Shown here: positions 1-12,772 of the stretch, one piece after another
How the letters are laid out: each line of letters begins with the position of its first letter
Numbering within the stretch: the first letter of the stretch is position 1
Source: Halisarca cf. caerulea
Lineage: Eukaryota; Porifera; Demospongiae; Chondrillida; Halisarcidae
Direction: 5' to 3'
Length of the DNA: 15,000 nt
Assembly (NCBI GenBank): GCA_963170055.1
Contig: CAUJGJ010000222.1
Span: forward strand, 278,801 to 293,800
Made by a program: the position numbers and the translations under genes
The notes under the pieces: generated by a model
Told to the model about the DNA's origin: nothing
The model's input: only the letters and a program-made list of their open reading frames with translations
The model's database searches: none

Positions 1-129
1 TGGGTGAGGGGTTGGGGGTTTGGGTTACATAATGAGAGAGGGGTGGTGAGGTCGGGTTGCTGGATCGTTAAAAGCACTCATATGTACACACTCTCACATG
101 CACACACGCACACACACACGAGTCCTAAC

Positions 130-4445
<4,316 letters not shown>

Positions 4446-4448
<3 letters not shown>

Positions 4449-4516
4449 GGTACTCACTAGAGGATGTGAACCCCCAAGCTCGTTTATATAATAGTTTTAA
4501 TTATTCTAATCACGTG
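4446..4516 (-). promoter_or_regulatory. Putative core promoter of gene 1: TATA box and E-box
   Basis: On the minus strand TATATAAA lies at 4490-4483 and a palindromic CACGTG E-box at 4516-4511. With a start site about 30 bp after the TATA box, the 5' UTR before the ATG at 4448 would be only about 10 nt. GTGAGT at 4457-4452 also resembles a splice donor, so an upstream non-coding first exon cannot be excluded. Confidence 0.4.
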
Positions 4517-4576
4517 CTCCGAAGCTTCCGCTAGTTTCCAGGATGCTCTAGATTAGTCTGGCTATGATGCTCCATA

Positions 4577-4962
4577 CAGTTGAACCTCTCTATAATGAAC
4601 CCTGGATACAATGAACTCCTGATATAACAAACACAGACCTTAGAATGTACACCTATTTATTCTATTGTAAATAAACCCTGATGTAGTGAACACCCTGATG
4701 TAGTGAACGTCCTGATGTAGTGAACACCCTGATGTAGTGAACACCCTGATGTAGTGAACCTCCTGATGTAGTGAACACCCCGATGTAGTGAACACCCTGA
4801 TGTAGTGAACCTCCTGATGTAGTGAACACCCCGATGTAGTGAACACCCTGATGTAGTGAACACCCTGATGTAGTGAACACCCCGATGTAGTGAACATCCC
4901 GATGTAGTGAACCTAACCTTTTCAGTGGCCCTGCAGGGGTTCGCTATAGTGAGGTTTGACTG
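4577..4962. mobile_element. TA-flanked MITE-like element, Tc1/mariner or pogo type
   Basis: The left end CAGTTGAACCTCTCTATA and the inverted right end CAGTCAAACCTCACTATA match at 21 of 26 positions. TA lies on both sides (4575-4576 and 4963-4964). There is no transposase frame. Nearly all the interior is a 17-bp array. TA duplication and CAGT ends fit non-autonomous Tc1/mariner-superfamily elements. Confidence 0.72.
4680..4917. repeat. 17-bp array, 14 copies, inside the MITE-like element
   Basis: GATGTAGTGAAC recurs at exactly 4680 plus multiples of 17, fourteen times. Variants CCTCC, CCCCG and CCCTG cycle as a 51-bp higher-order unit over part of it. The unit resembles the element's own terminal sub-repeat GATACAATGAACTCCT at 4605. 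Confidence 0.95.
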
Positions 4963-4964
4963 TA

Positions 4965-5510
4965 GTAACATTTAGTGTATCCATGCTCTGGTGTAGCCGC
5001 CCCTTCACCTGCCATTTGTGTTTTCTGATGGTCTTGTGCATTATACCATTGATATTCTATGTATGTAGTATAGAATATCTATGATTATACCATAGATGAA
5101 CCTATGATATATGCAGCATACACAGGAGGGGGGGGGGGGGGGGGGATGACTGCATCATTACTGGAGAAAGTTGATGTCTTGTACATTCAGTAAGTCCACA
5201 GTGGTATGATACAAGAAATGGTACCTGGGACTTGGGGTGAAAGGAATGTCACTTTACACAAAAAGTAAATAAACACTGAGTTTAAGTGTCCGAGTGAGGC
5301 CTAGGGAAATTGGGCACTTTAACACTCCTTATTTTTTCATTGTTATAGGTGGGGCAGGACCAGCTGCAACAGTAATGATGAGAAGACTAACATCACTCAT
5401 TGCAGAAAAGAAAGGGCTGTCTTTCAGCATTGTTTTGAACCGAATAAGAAGCGGTTTTCCTTCTCATTGATTAGAAGTGCTATTGCACACGCTCGAGGTA
5501 GCGTGTACAA
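4965..5510. other. Intergenic, no gene seen; hairpin and poly-G run
   Basis: No open frame or exon that I can support. It contains a 10-bp perfect stem GATATTCTAT at 5051-5060 with its complement at 5070-5079, and an uninterrupted run of 18 G at 5128-5145. Confidence 0.6.
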
Positions 5511-5640
5511 GAAACAGCATGATCCAGAAGTTGCCGTAGTAGAAACAGCATGATCCAGAAGTTGCCGTAGTAGAAACAGCATGATCCAGAAGTTGCCGCA
5601 GTAGAAACAGCATGGTCCGGAAGTTGCCGTAGTCGAAAGC
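5511..5640. repeat. 31-bp tandem repeat, four copies
   Basis: The unit starts GAAACAGCATGATCCAGAAG and repeats at 5511, 5542, 5573 and 5604. The last copies show CA and GTCCGG variants. Confidence 0.93.
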
Positions 5641-6427
5641 TGCCTATAACTCATGCAGTACAGTGGACTACTGCGGCACGTGTGCTTATTATTGAATGTA
5701 TTTTATTGAGAGGTGACCAGGCAAGGTATGGAATGGTGTAACCCAACTACACAAACATGTAATACGCAACTTATGATAAAACATACATAGTTATATGCAG
5801 GCAGTGAGGATATAGTAGCTCCCAGTGATTGTGGCTATAATTGGCAGCTTCTATGAGGACCGATGGACCCACATATGTGCTGTCTGGGGGAGCTTTGAGG
5901 GGTGATGGTCTTCAGGGTGGCAACAGTATCACTGGTGAAAGGTTCTAGGCATCTTATCTCAATAGTGAGAATTTCACTGCATAGTCCTGCATGGGTGTGT
6001 GTCTAAATCAGAGGCTAATAGTTGGTACATTATTATCTATGGTACAATAAACAGGTGGTTCTGCTTCCTGAATGGCTCTTGCCATATGAACTCTTTGGCC
6101 AAACTGGTCAGAGAGTTCATATGGCAAAGTTAGCTACAGGAGTCAAGCAGGATAATGCCTGGCGTGGATTCACAAGCCCTGTGATTGGGAATCAGCGAAG
6201 TATGTTGGGTTATATGCTCTTTAATTGGACATAAATACATGGCTTACACCAAGTCATGACATAATGCCAAGTGTATATGGTACACAGTGCAAGACGGTTG
6301 GCTGCACAGAGGGCACTTCTTGCTCATCGGACTTCCATATGGCCAAGGTGGTGAGGGAAGGATCAGGCACTTGGTGCTTGTACGAAGAACAATAGTTCAT
6401 CCTCTGTTGTGGAGTACTCCATAGCAG
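5641..6427. other. Intergenic, no gene seen; contains a perfect 16-bp hairpin
   Basis: No exon can be supported. The only strong structure is TTGCCATATGAACTCT at 6079-6094 and its exact complement at 6112-6127 around a 17-nt spacer that itself holds the palindrome TTGGCCAA. Confidence 0.6.
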
Positions 6428-6886
6428 CCAGGTGCACACTGCAGCACCATCCCACCAGCCAGGTGCACACTGCAGCACCATCCCACCAGCCAGGTGCACA
6501 ATGCAGCACATCCCACCAGCCAGGTGCACACTGCAGCACCATCCCACCAGCCAGGTGCTCACTGCAGCACCATCCCACCAGCCAGGTGCACAATGCAGCA
6601 CATCCCACCAGCCAGGTGCACACTGCAGCACCATCCCACCAGCCAGGTGCTCACTGCAGCACCATCCCACCAGCCAGGTGCACACTGTAGCACCATCCCA
6701 CCAGCCAGGTGCACACTGTAGCACATCCCACCAGCCAGGTGCTCACTGCAGCACCATCCCACCAGCCAGGTGCACACTGTAGCACCATCCCACCAGCCAG
6801 GTGCACACTGTAGCACATCCCACCAGCCAGGTGCTCACTGTAGCACATCCCACCAGCCAGGTGCACACTGCAGCACATCCCGCCAG
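6428..6886. repeat. 30/31-bp minisatellite, 15 copies
   Basis: CCAGGTGC recurs 15 times with spacings of 31 or 30 that often follow 31-31-30, giving a 92-bp higher-order unit. The 30-bp copies have lost one C (GCACATCC against GCACCATCC). Long frames over it on both strands are repeat artefacts. Confidence 0.95.
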
Positions 6887-7114
6887 TTTGCATATAAACT
6901 ACTAAATGCACCCACATGCAGCAAGCAAGAGTATTTGCAAATACAACTAGTGGTGATATCGATGTCGGTCCTCACACAGCTCATTCTGAAGTAGCCGTAG
7001 TAGGCAGTACACGTCTTGTATCTACACCACAAATAACATAAATGATTACCACACTTTGCAGTCATATTTTTGACAGGTCCTCCAAACTCCCACCTACACA
7101 GTTACATGGAAGTC

Positions 7115-7437
7115 CTACAGTGACCCAAGTACAAACCAGTTTAGTCTCAGGAGCACACATGGTTGCATGTTGACTGCATGAACAGGATAACAACAGAAGA
7201 ACACTCCATTGTTCATTGAACACATGTCCTTACATAGTACCAGGACGCAGCACACAATGCTGCTGTGTAACGACCGCAGCATCTCACAGAGAGTCATATC
7301 TCTCTCTAAGTGAGTGGGAGGTATCGTAAACCAGTCTTGCATAGCACAGAATGTCATTTCGCCTACACTATTGGGTGACAAGCTGACCAGTGACATCATA
7401 GCACCAAATGAAGGAGCCAATAATACAAAGACAGGGG
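7115..7437 (-). CDS. Possible terminal exon of an unrecognised gene
   Basis: An open stretch of 106 codons plus TAG follows a plausible acceptor (GTCTCCTGTAG) on the minus strand and would be entered in phase 1. It is not made of tandem repeats, unlike most long frames nearby. The peptide (for example PPTHLERDMTLCEMLRSLHS, then several Cys) is hydrophobic and Cys-rich, and I do not recognise it. No convincing partner exon was found between 7438 and 8250. It could be a chance frame or old transposon coding sequence. Confidence 0.22.
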
Positions 7438-8252
7438 CTACAGGAGACTAACTATACATGCTGTAGAAAACTAAGTGAGGAGGTGGTCGTGTGAGGAGGT
7501 GGTCGTGTTACATGAGAGATGAATAAAAATCTTAGCAATGAACATATGTACAGAAGAAGTATGTCATCTACAACAGTTGACTGAAGCCTGGAGATGACAA
7601 GAAGTAAGGGAGAAGACATGGACACTAGACTGTTCTGCTGGGGAGATCTGCAAAGGATATGAGGAAAACCCTGTGAATTACATTTACATATTCACTCACA
7701 CCACACCCACCCATACACACCCACACCACACCCACCTATACACACCCACACCACACCAGACCACACCCACACCACACCTACCCATACACACCCACACCAC
7801 ACCCACCCATACACACCCACACCACACCACAAATAAATCAGGGCTTGAGTAGCTCTGTGGAACAGGCACAGCCATCAATGAGGTGTTGTGAATGGTGTCA
7901 GCTGTCACACGACACACGTACGTATTACTCAACACATCACAACACATACTCTGCGTACTAGTCCAATATCATCACACAAACAGCATTGCACACTGGAACA
8001 TGACGGCAATGAGCCCAAACCTCAATAGAATGGCTAGTAGTACCACATTGGGTACATGGAACAGAAGTTGTGCAATATCACCATGGCAACTCAGAGCAGC
8101 TGCTCGATTCATTTTAAAAGGCAGAGTTGATTGTGTTCATTTTTGAGTAAATTTGTCTCAAGTGTTGCACACACTGCTACACTAATGAACAAAGATGTCT
8201 GGTTATTGAAAGCTTCACACCTTCAACTTCATCAGTGCACAGCAGTTGAGGC
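7438..8252. other. Downstream flank of gene 2, no gene supported
   Basis: Besides the 25-bp array it holds a GTGAGGAGGTGGTC doublet near 7477-7504 and unique sequence. I found no canonical AATAAA or ATTAAA on the minus strand within about 350 bp past the gene 2 stop. Confidence 0.5.
7697..7831. repeat. 25-bp A/C-only minisatellite, about five copies
   Basis: The unit CACACCACACCCACCCATA plus CACACC is almost free of G on the plus strand. Confidence 0.9.
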
Positions 8253-8315
8253 CTATGATGAGAAGAAGGGATGATTGACCAGCTCAGCAGCATTGGGTCG
8301 CTCCATGGGTGAGAC
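8253..8315 (-). CDS. Gene 2 terminal exon: P-x-E-R-P and HPFF motifs, stop
   Basis: 63 nt, 20 codons plus TAG, entered in phase 0 from the acceptor CTCTCCTCCAG. The peptide [20 protein letters not shown] matches kinase subdomain XI, where the conserved Arg pairs with the Glu of APE. The protein ends two residues after HPFF, so there is no C-terminal extension. Confidence 0.85.
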   Translation of the reverse strand, partial: VSPMERPNAAELVNHPFFSS

Positions 8316-8403
8316 CTGGAGGAGAGAGGGAAGGAGTCAGGTGCATCGGACTGAGCAGTGTACTGTCATATGACGCAGGTCATACAGTATGCCAGCACTG
8401 GTA

Positions 8404-8470
<67 letters not shown>

Positions 8471-9521
8471 GCATGTACGGTTAGTGTTGGTAGGTGGCAA
8501 AACAGTTTATGTTGTGATTCGTAGGGACCAATACAGAACTCAAAAACGAATAGGTTTGTTTTAGTTTGCCATAAGAACGATGGTAAATAACTATTTGGAC
8601 AAATTGTACACTGCTAAGAATTGCTTCATTTTACAGCAACTGGATACACATACTAGCATGTTTGAATGTCTTTTGTTGCGAACCTGAGTGAATCATTTGA
8701 GTGCGGTTCACGCTAGAAGAAGCAACTATGGCCTACAGCGATTACGTTAAACAACGTGTTTAGTTCATTACTTCAATGGCATGAAGCCACCTACTATTCA
8801 AGTACTCTTGAGAGAGGAAGGACTTCAAACTACAAGGATGGGAATATATAAACTGATCAAGAGATATGAACTTAGCGGATCCGTTGGAAGGAAGCCTGGA
8901 CCTGGTTGAACATCAAAGGTGGGTGAAGAAGTTCAATGTGCAATTGACAAAGTGATAGAGGAAGATGACAAAACTAAGAGTATCAAATTCATCAAAAACC
9001 GAATGCCAAGGGGTACAATGAGTCTCCTAGGACAGTTCTGCGGTGCAGAAAGGTATTGGGCTGGAACTTCAGGGGTATAGCGTACTGCCAGGTGATCAGT
9101 TATGTCAACAAGATGACGAGATTCGAGTGGGCTCAAGCCAACCAAAAAAATGTTTAAGGAGGTTATTTGGACTGATTAGTCAAAAATTCAGCACTGTTTC
9201 TGTTGTAGAAAGAGGACACTGAAGCCACAATATACGCCAAAATCAGTGCTAATTTGAGCAGTAGCCATTTTACATTCATGAAACACATTTCATTTGTTTA
9301 GTGCAATTCCGTTTGCTATATTTCCGTTCACTTGCGTATGCTAATGTACATTGATGTGTCGCTGCAGCACAAAACGTAAACTTTTTTGGCACCTTACCAT
9401 ACACGCATGAGGCCAATGTGGGGGATTCTGACATAATGCACATCCAACTACATCCAATATACGCACCCATGTATCCATGCATACACACATGTACATAAAT
9501 ACATACACATGCACACCCACC

Positions 9522-9564
<43 letters not shown>

Positions 9565-10364
9565 CAGTGATGTAGGCAAAGCGTGGAAGCATGGCACAGC
9601 ACAACTCTTTCATTTCCAGGAGGTCAATTTTTAATTTGTTGTGTTTTGAATGTTTTCATTAGTGACTAGCTGACAGACACCTAACAGGTCACAATTTAGC
9701 ATCTTTACACATCACCTGGTCCTATGCACCTGGTCCTATGCACCTGGTCCTATGCACCTGGTCCTATGCACCTGGTCCTATGCACCTGGTCCTATGAACC
9801 TGGTCCTATGAACCTGGTCCTATGCACCTGGTCCTATGCACCTGGTCCTATGCACCTGGTCCTATGCACCTGGTCCTATGCACCTGGTCCTATGCACCTG
9901 GTCCTATGAACCTGGTCCTATGCACCTGGTCCTATGAACCTGGTCCTATGCACCTGGTCCTATGCACCTGGTCCTATGCACCTGGTCCTGAACATGGTAA
10001 AGCTGTGCTATGGATGCCTCTACAACCATGCTAAGGGATAGTGGAGAGAACTCAGGATGGGTTCTTGTCCAGAGTGGCTACTATTACTGCATGTTTGGAT
10101 GCTGCACAGCAATAGCAGCACAACAGCAGCTAGGCCTTGGTACAACAGCACAACAGCAGCTAGGCCTTGGTACAACAGCACAACAGCAGCTAGGCCTTGG
10201 TACAACAGCACAACAGCAGCTAGGCCTTGGTACAATTACTTGCGATCCATAACTATTACAACTCATTACATGTCAAGGGTACATGCCACCCTATTTTTAA
10301 GTTTTAGCTACAATCACTGATCTCAGGGATCAGGTGATCATTCCCACAGGGACCCAGTGATACA

Positions 10365-10451
<87 letters not shown>

Positions 10452-11048
10452 ACACACACCTTCATACAATCCGATGCTAACTTCCACACTTGAGGCCAGT
10501 TTGGGTAGACCATTTTTATCAGCTTTTGCTGCACAAACAAACAAAAGTAATACCAATTTCAACTGCTGGACAAGGAACATATGTGATCCAAGGAACAGAT
10601 CCAAACTTACTTGTAGAACTTTGTCGGCCATTTTGTCCTCCAAATTCCAAGGGAAAGTGGCATATCTCCACAAGTATAAAATAGCAACCTACACACGAGG
10701 GAGGGGGGAGGGGTTACACCATGAAGGAGGGATGGGGAGGAGTTACACCATGGGGGAGGGGTGGGGAGGAGTTACACCATAGGGGAGGGGTAGGGGGGAA
10801 GGTTACACCATGGGGGAGGGGTAGGGATGGGTTGATGAAATAGTAAAAGTATACATACGTATACATAACCCTAGTTACACCGAATCCAAACCTGTCTCTG
10901 TGATCCTGGTCCATAGTGACTGAGGAACATCTTCAAAACAAGAGCTCCAAAAGACCAAATGTCACCTTTCTTCCACTGCAAGGGACTGGTCTCATCAAAC
11001 TCCAATGATTGGAGATATCGCTACACAAGGAAGGGAAGGTCTGATGGT

Positions 11049-11119
<71 letters not shown>

Positions 11120-12651
11120 GTGTGTGTGCGTGCATGCGAGTGTGTGTGCGTGCATGCGTGTGTGCGTACATGTGTGTGTGTGTGTGCACGTGTGTGCATG
11201 TTCATGTCCTCCTCCACACACGCCCCTCACCTCAGGTGCTCTGTAACCTCCTGTACCAACTAACGACCACTTTCTCTTGTTCTTCTCTGGTTCCCTCACA
11301 CCAACAGAGGAGTCAAAGTCTGTTATCACTACCTCAAACGACTGCTGACAGGAGCACACTATTGGAGAACCACATCTGCAACCTGGAGAGAGATTGACTA
11401 GAACGTTGCTGGCTGCAGGAGGAGAAGGGGAGGAGGAGGGGAGGAGGGATGGGGGAGGAGGGGGAATGTACCTGTAAAGCACTACAAAATATGCACAACA
11501 CACAACGGATTAGATAATCATGTGTGAAAACACAAGCACTAAACCACTAGAGTTCAAGACCTTAGATGAGAGATACATACGTATGTACGTACATACATAC
11601 ATCCCATGGAACCAGAGATACTCATGTTCATCCTGTGGACGACAGGACATACATCCCATGGATGAGAGGACATGCATACATCCCATGGAGAAAAGGGCAT
11701 ACATCCCATGGAGAAGAGGACATATAGTCCAGTACAATGTAACAAACAGCAGAACCAAACAACAGTACAAATATGAACATAACAATCTTCACCACTAAAA
11801 TGTACATCCCGGTATGTACATCGTACTTACGAACGTACATCCTGGTAGGCATGTACAAATGCATACTCTGTACATTATGTTACTGTGTACATGTGTGTGT
11901 GGGTACATGGATATGTACATGAAAAAAAATGGCTGACTATCAGACTATGAGTAGTGCAAACCACACCAATGTGCATGCATGCAAAGCACATTGATACATT
12001 TGTATGTGAGAAAATGGCTGAATACCACACTGTGTACATGACTCACGTTTGATGTCGTTGTGAACAATGTTGTTGCCATGGAGATACTCCACCCCCCTCA
12101 ATACACATCGAAGTATGTGCTTCACATTGTCCACTACCAGTTGGAGCATAGAGGGACTGTCCTTGTGTTTCATCAGAACATTGGACAGAGCTCCTTGTCC
12201 TAGTCTAGTCAGGTAACTCTGAACATCTCCACTCATTCTGGGGTAGAAGTGGTAGCAGTAATAACGATGTGGACGGGCAGGGTCTTCCTCTCCCATCATG
12301 ACTGCAATGAGAGGTACAATGTTCTTGTGGTCAAGACTGTGCAAAATGTCTACCTCTCCCGATCTGAAGTGAGTCTGTGAGGAGACAGGAAGGAGAGATG
12401 GGTTACTGGTAGTACAAGAACAAGAAGGAAAAGAGAAGGGCTAGCATCCATCACACATTCTCACTTGGTTTGTCATTGTACACACACACTCACACATACA
12501 CACACAGTCTCACCTTCTTGACAGCAAACTCTCTCCTCTTGTGGTAGATGTAAGTCACTGTCCCGTTCCCTCCCTTTCCAATGCTGTCCTTGAGAGCATC
12601 TTCTGAAGGAACTGGTAGAACAGTGTTCAGGGGAAACACCTCAGCATTCTT
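8253..12651 (-). CDS. Kinase gene 2: atypical protein kinase, complete catalytic domain, 5' exons not seen
   Basis: Predicted phosphotransferase of the eukaryotic protein kinase fold; substrate, family and location in the cell unknown. Seven exons on the minus strand: 12651-12514, 12374-12047, 11412-11231, 11020-10892, 10688-10611, 10528-10460 and 8315-8253 (stop TAG). All have AG acceptors and GT donors, and the phases join without a break (0,1,0,0,0,0). Together they encode 328 residues. Numbering from the first visible residue: glycine loop GKGGNGTV 25-32; AVKK with the ATP lysine at 45; probable helix-C Glu 53; catalytic loop HNDIKPSN 151-158; DFD 187-189; APE 214-216; DIWSFG 236-241; ERP 313-315; HPFF 323-326. 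HND replaces HRD and DFD replaces DFG, but the catalytic Asp, the metal-binding Asp and the ATP lysine all remain, so activity is possible. Exon 1 starts in phase 0, so at least one upstream exon is expected; none is recognised up to position 15000. No canonical polyadenylation signal was seen just past the stop. Family placement (TKL- or STE-like, or lineage-specific) is open. Confidence 0.85.
8402..8469. repeat. (AC)n microsatellite
   Basis: About 33 uninterrupted AC units in the last intron of gene 2, about 85 bp before its acceptor. Confidence 0.97.
8728..9245 (+). pseudogene. Decayed Tc1/mariner transposase fragment, antisense in gene 2 intron
   Basis: Remnant of a Tc1-like DDE transposase. 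From ATG 8728 the reading [11 protein letters not shown] hits TAG at 8761. It continues after a one-base shift as [19 protein letters not shown] and [21 protein letters not shown], an N-terminal helix-turn-helix type region with a GRKPGPG linker. TGA at 8907 replaces an expected Arg codon, which fits CGA to TGA decay. More frameshifts follow, then VIWTD at 9162-9176, the first catalytic Asp block, with TAG where Glu is usual, then a Cys-Cys-Arg-Lys stretch. The second and third catalytic acidic residues are missing. No terminal inverted repeats were found. Clearly inactive. Confidence 0.8.
9505..9562. repeat. (CCCA)n and (CA)n compound microsatellite
   Basis: Several CCCA units run into about 16 CA units, all in the last intron of gene 2. 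Confidence 0.92.
9713..9989. repeat. 14-bp minisatellite, about 20 copies
   Basis: The unit CACCTGGTCCTATG has four copies with AACC instead of CACC. It lies in the last intron of gene 2. Confidence 0.96.
10117..10236. repeat. 30-bp tandem repeat, four identical copies
   Basis: The unit contains CAACAGCAGCTAGGCCTTGG. All four copies look identical, so it is probably a young expansion. The plus-strand reading [10 protein letters not shown] is open but antisense inside an intron, and I do not call it coding. Confidence 0.95.
10365..10459. repeat. (CA)n microsatellite abutting a splice donor
   Basis: About 45 CA units with a few CATA interruptions. On the transcribed strand it is (GT)n, and its first GT is the donor dinucleotide of gene 2 exon 6. 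Confidence 0.96.
10460..10528 (-). CDS. Gene 2 kinase exon 6: helix H region, donor inside (GT)n
   Basis: 69 nt, 23 codons, phase 0 at both ends. The acceptor TTTGTTTGTGCAG is strong. It encodes [16 protein letters not shown], which fits the helix H pattern (W-x-L-A-x-x-C-M) that precedes the P-x-x-R-P motif. The donor is AAG/GTGTGT, the first repeat of a (GT)n microsatellite that begins exactly at the exon edge. Confidence 0.8.
10611..10688 (-). CDS. Gene 2 kinase exon 5: subdomain X region
   Basis: 78 nt, 26 codons, phase 0 at both ends. The acceptor GTGTGTAG follows a C-rich tract formed by the 29-31 bp minisatellite in the same intron. The donor CAA/GTAAGT is close to consensus. It encodes a Trp-rich segment ([18 protein letters not shown]) where the variable helix G region is expected. 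Called from open frame, splice signals, matching phase and position between two certain exons. Confidence 0.75.
10693..10831. repeat. 29-31 bp G-rich minisatellite, four copies
   Basis: GTTACACCAT recurs at 10713, 10742, 10771 and 10802, followed each time by G-rich sequence. On the transcribed strand it is C-rich and provides the pyrimidine tract before gene 2 exon 5. Confidence 0.92.
10892..11020 (-). CDS. Gene 2 kinase exon 4: subdomain IX (DIWSFG)
   Basis: 129 nt, 43 codons, phase 0 at both ends. The acceptor is TTGTGTAG and the donor CAG/GTTTGG. It contains [17 protein letters not shown], the usual D-x-W-S-x-G anchor of helix F. Two synonymous differences from gene 1. Confidence 0.9.
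11049..11198. repeat. (TG)n microsatellite with GTGC interruptions, gene 2 intron
   Basis: Same intron and same place as the 280-440 tract of gene 1, but the right half is broken up by GCATGCG-type variants. Intron length is 210 nt. Confidence 0.95.
11231..11412 (-). CDS. Gene 2 kinase exon 3: Cys-rich insert, DFD and APE motifs
   Basis: 182 nt, phase 1 to phase 0. The acceptor CTGCAG follows a C/T-rich tract and the donor is GAG/GTGAGG. It completes KPSNVLVN, then carries a segment with a C-x-C-x5-C-x-C spacing, then [10 protein letters not shown] and an activation segment ending TGGYRAPE. The DFG glycine is replaced by Asp. Six differences from gene 1, two of them changing residues. Confidence 0.9.
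11590..11722. repeat. Degenerate 25-30 bp repeat, about four copies
   Basis: CATACATCCCATGGA recurs four times followed by purine-rich sequence, in the gene 2 intron between exons 2 and 3. The gene 1 intron lacks it. Confidence 0.8.
12047..12374 (-). CDS. Gene 2 kinase exon 2: helix C to catalytic loop HNDIK
   Basis: 328 nt, phase 0 to phase 1. The acceptor is CTCACAG and the donor C/GTGAGT. It carries the helix-C region (GEVDIL), the DHKNIVPL stretch, and [13 protein letters not shown]. The intron cuts the codon after the catalytic-loop lysine, and the proline of KPSN is completed by the next exon. Seven differences from gene 1, all synonymous. Confidence 0.9.
12514..12651 (-). CDS. Gene 2 kinase exon 1: glycine-rich loop and ATP lysine
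   Basis: 138 nt, 46 codons, entering and leaving in phase 0. The acceptor is CTCTCGTAG and the donor AAG/GTGAGA. It encodes the P-loop GKGGNGTV and ends with the AVKK lysine motif. It differs from the gene 1 copy at four sites, all synonymous. Confidence 0.88.
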
Positions 12652-12687
12652 CTACGAGAGGAGGAGGAGAGATGTAAATACATAAGC

Positions 12688-12772
12688 ATGAGTATTACAC
12701 ACACAGGAACATGAGTGAGTACTACACACAGGAACATGAGTGAATACTACACACACAGGAACACGAGTGAGT
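12688..12772. repeat. 27-28 bp repeat, three copies
   Basis: ACACACAGGAACATGAGTGA recurs three times with small changes, just 5' of the first visible gene 2 exon. Confidence 0.85.

Noticed and set aside
4640..4971. Minus-strand frames of GCSLHQ/VHYIR repeats
   Set aside because: A 17-bp period cycles through all three frames, so three overlapping open frames arise by chance inside a MITE.
6022..6234. 70-codon plus-strand frame
   Set aside because: It overlaps the perfect 16-bp hairpin, has no splice partners and no recognisable motif.
6428..6886. CRISPR-like regular repeats
   Set aside because: Units are directly adjacent with no unique spacers, and the genome is eukaryotic.
6254..6917. 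Trp/Cys-rich (minus) and His/Pro-rich (plus) frames over the 30/31-bp array
   Set aside because: Units of 30 and 31 bp keep shifting frame, no splice or start context, open on both strands; repeat artefact.
10010..10252. Plus-strand protein with [10 protein letters not shown] repeats
   Set aside because: Antisense within a gene 2 intron, only 80 codons, and half of it is the tandem repeat; no supporting motif.
10357..10782. Plus-strand frame of 141 codons starting with His-Thr repeats
   Set aside because: It is the antisense of the (GT)n tract and of gene 2 exons 5 and 6, which have splice sites and kinase motifs on the other strand.
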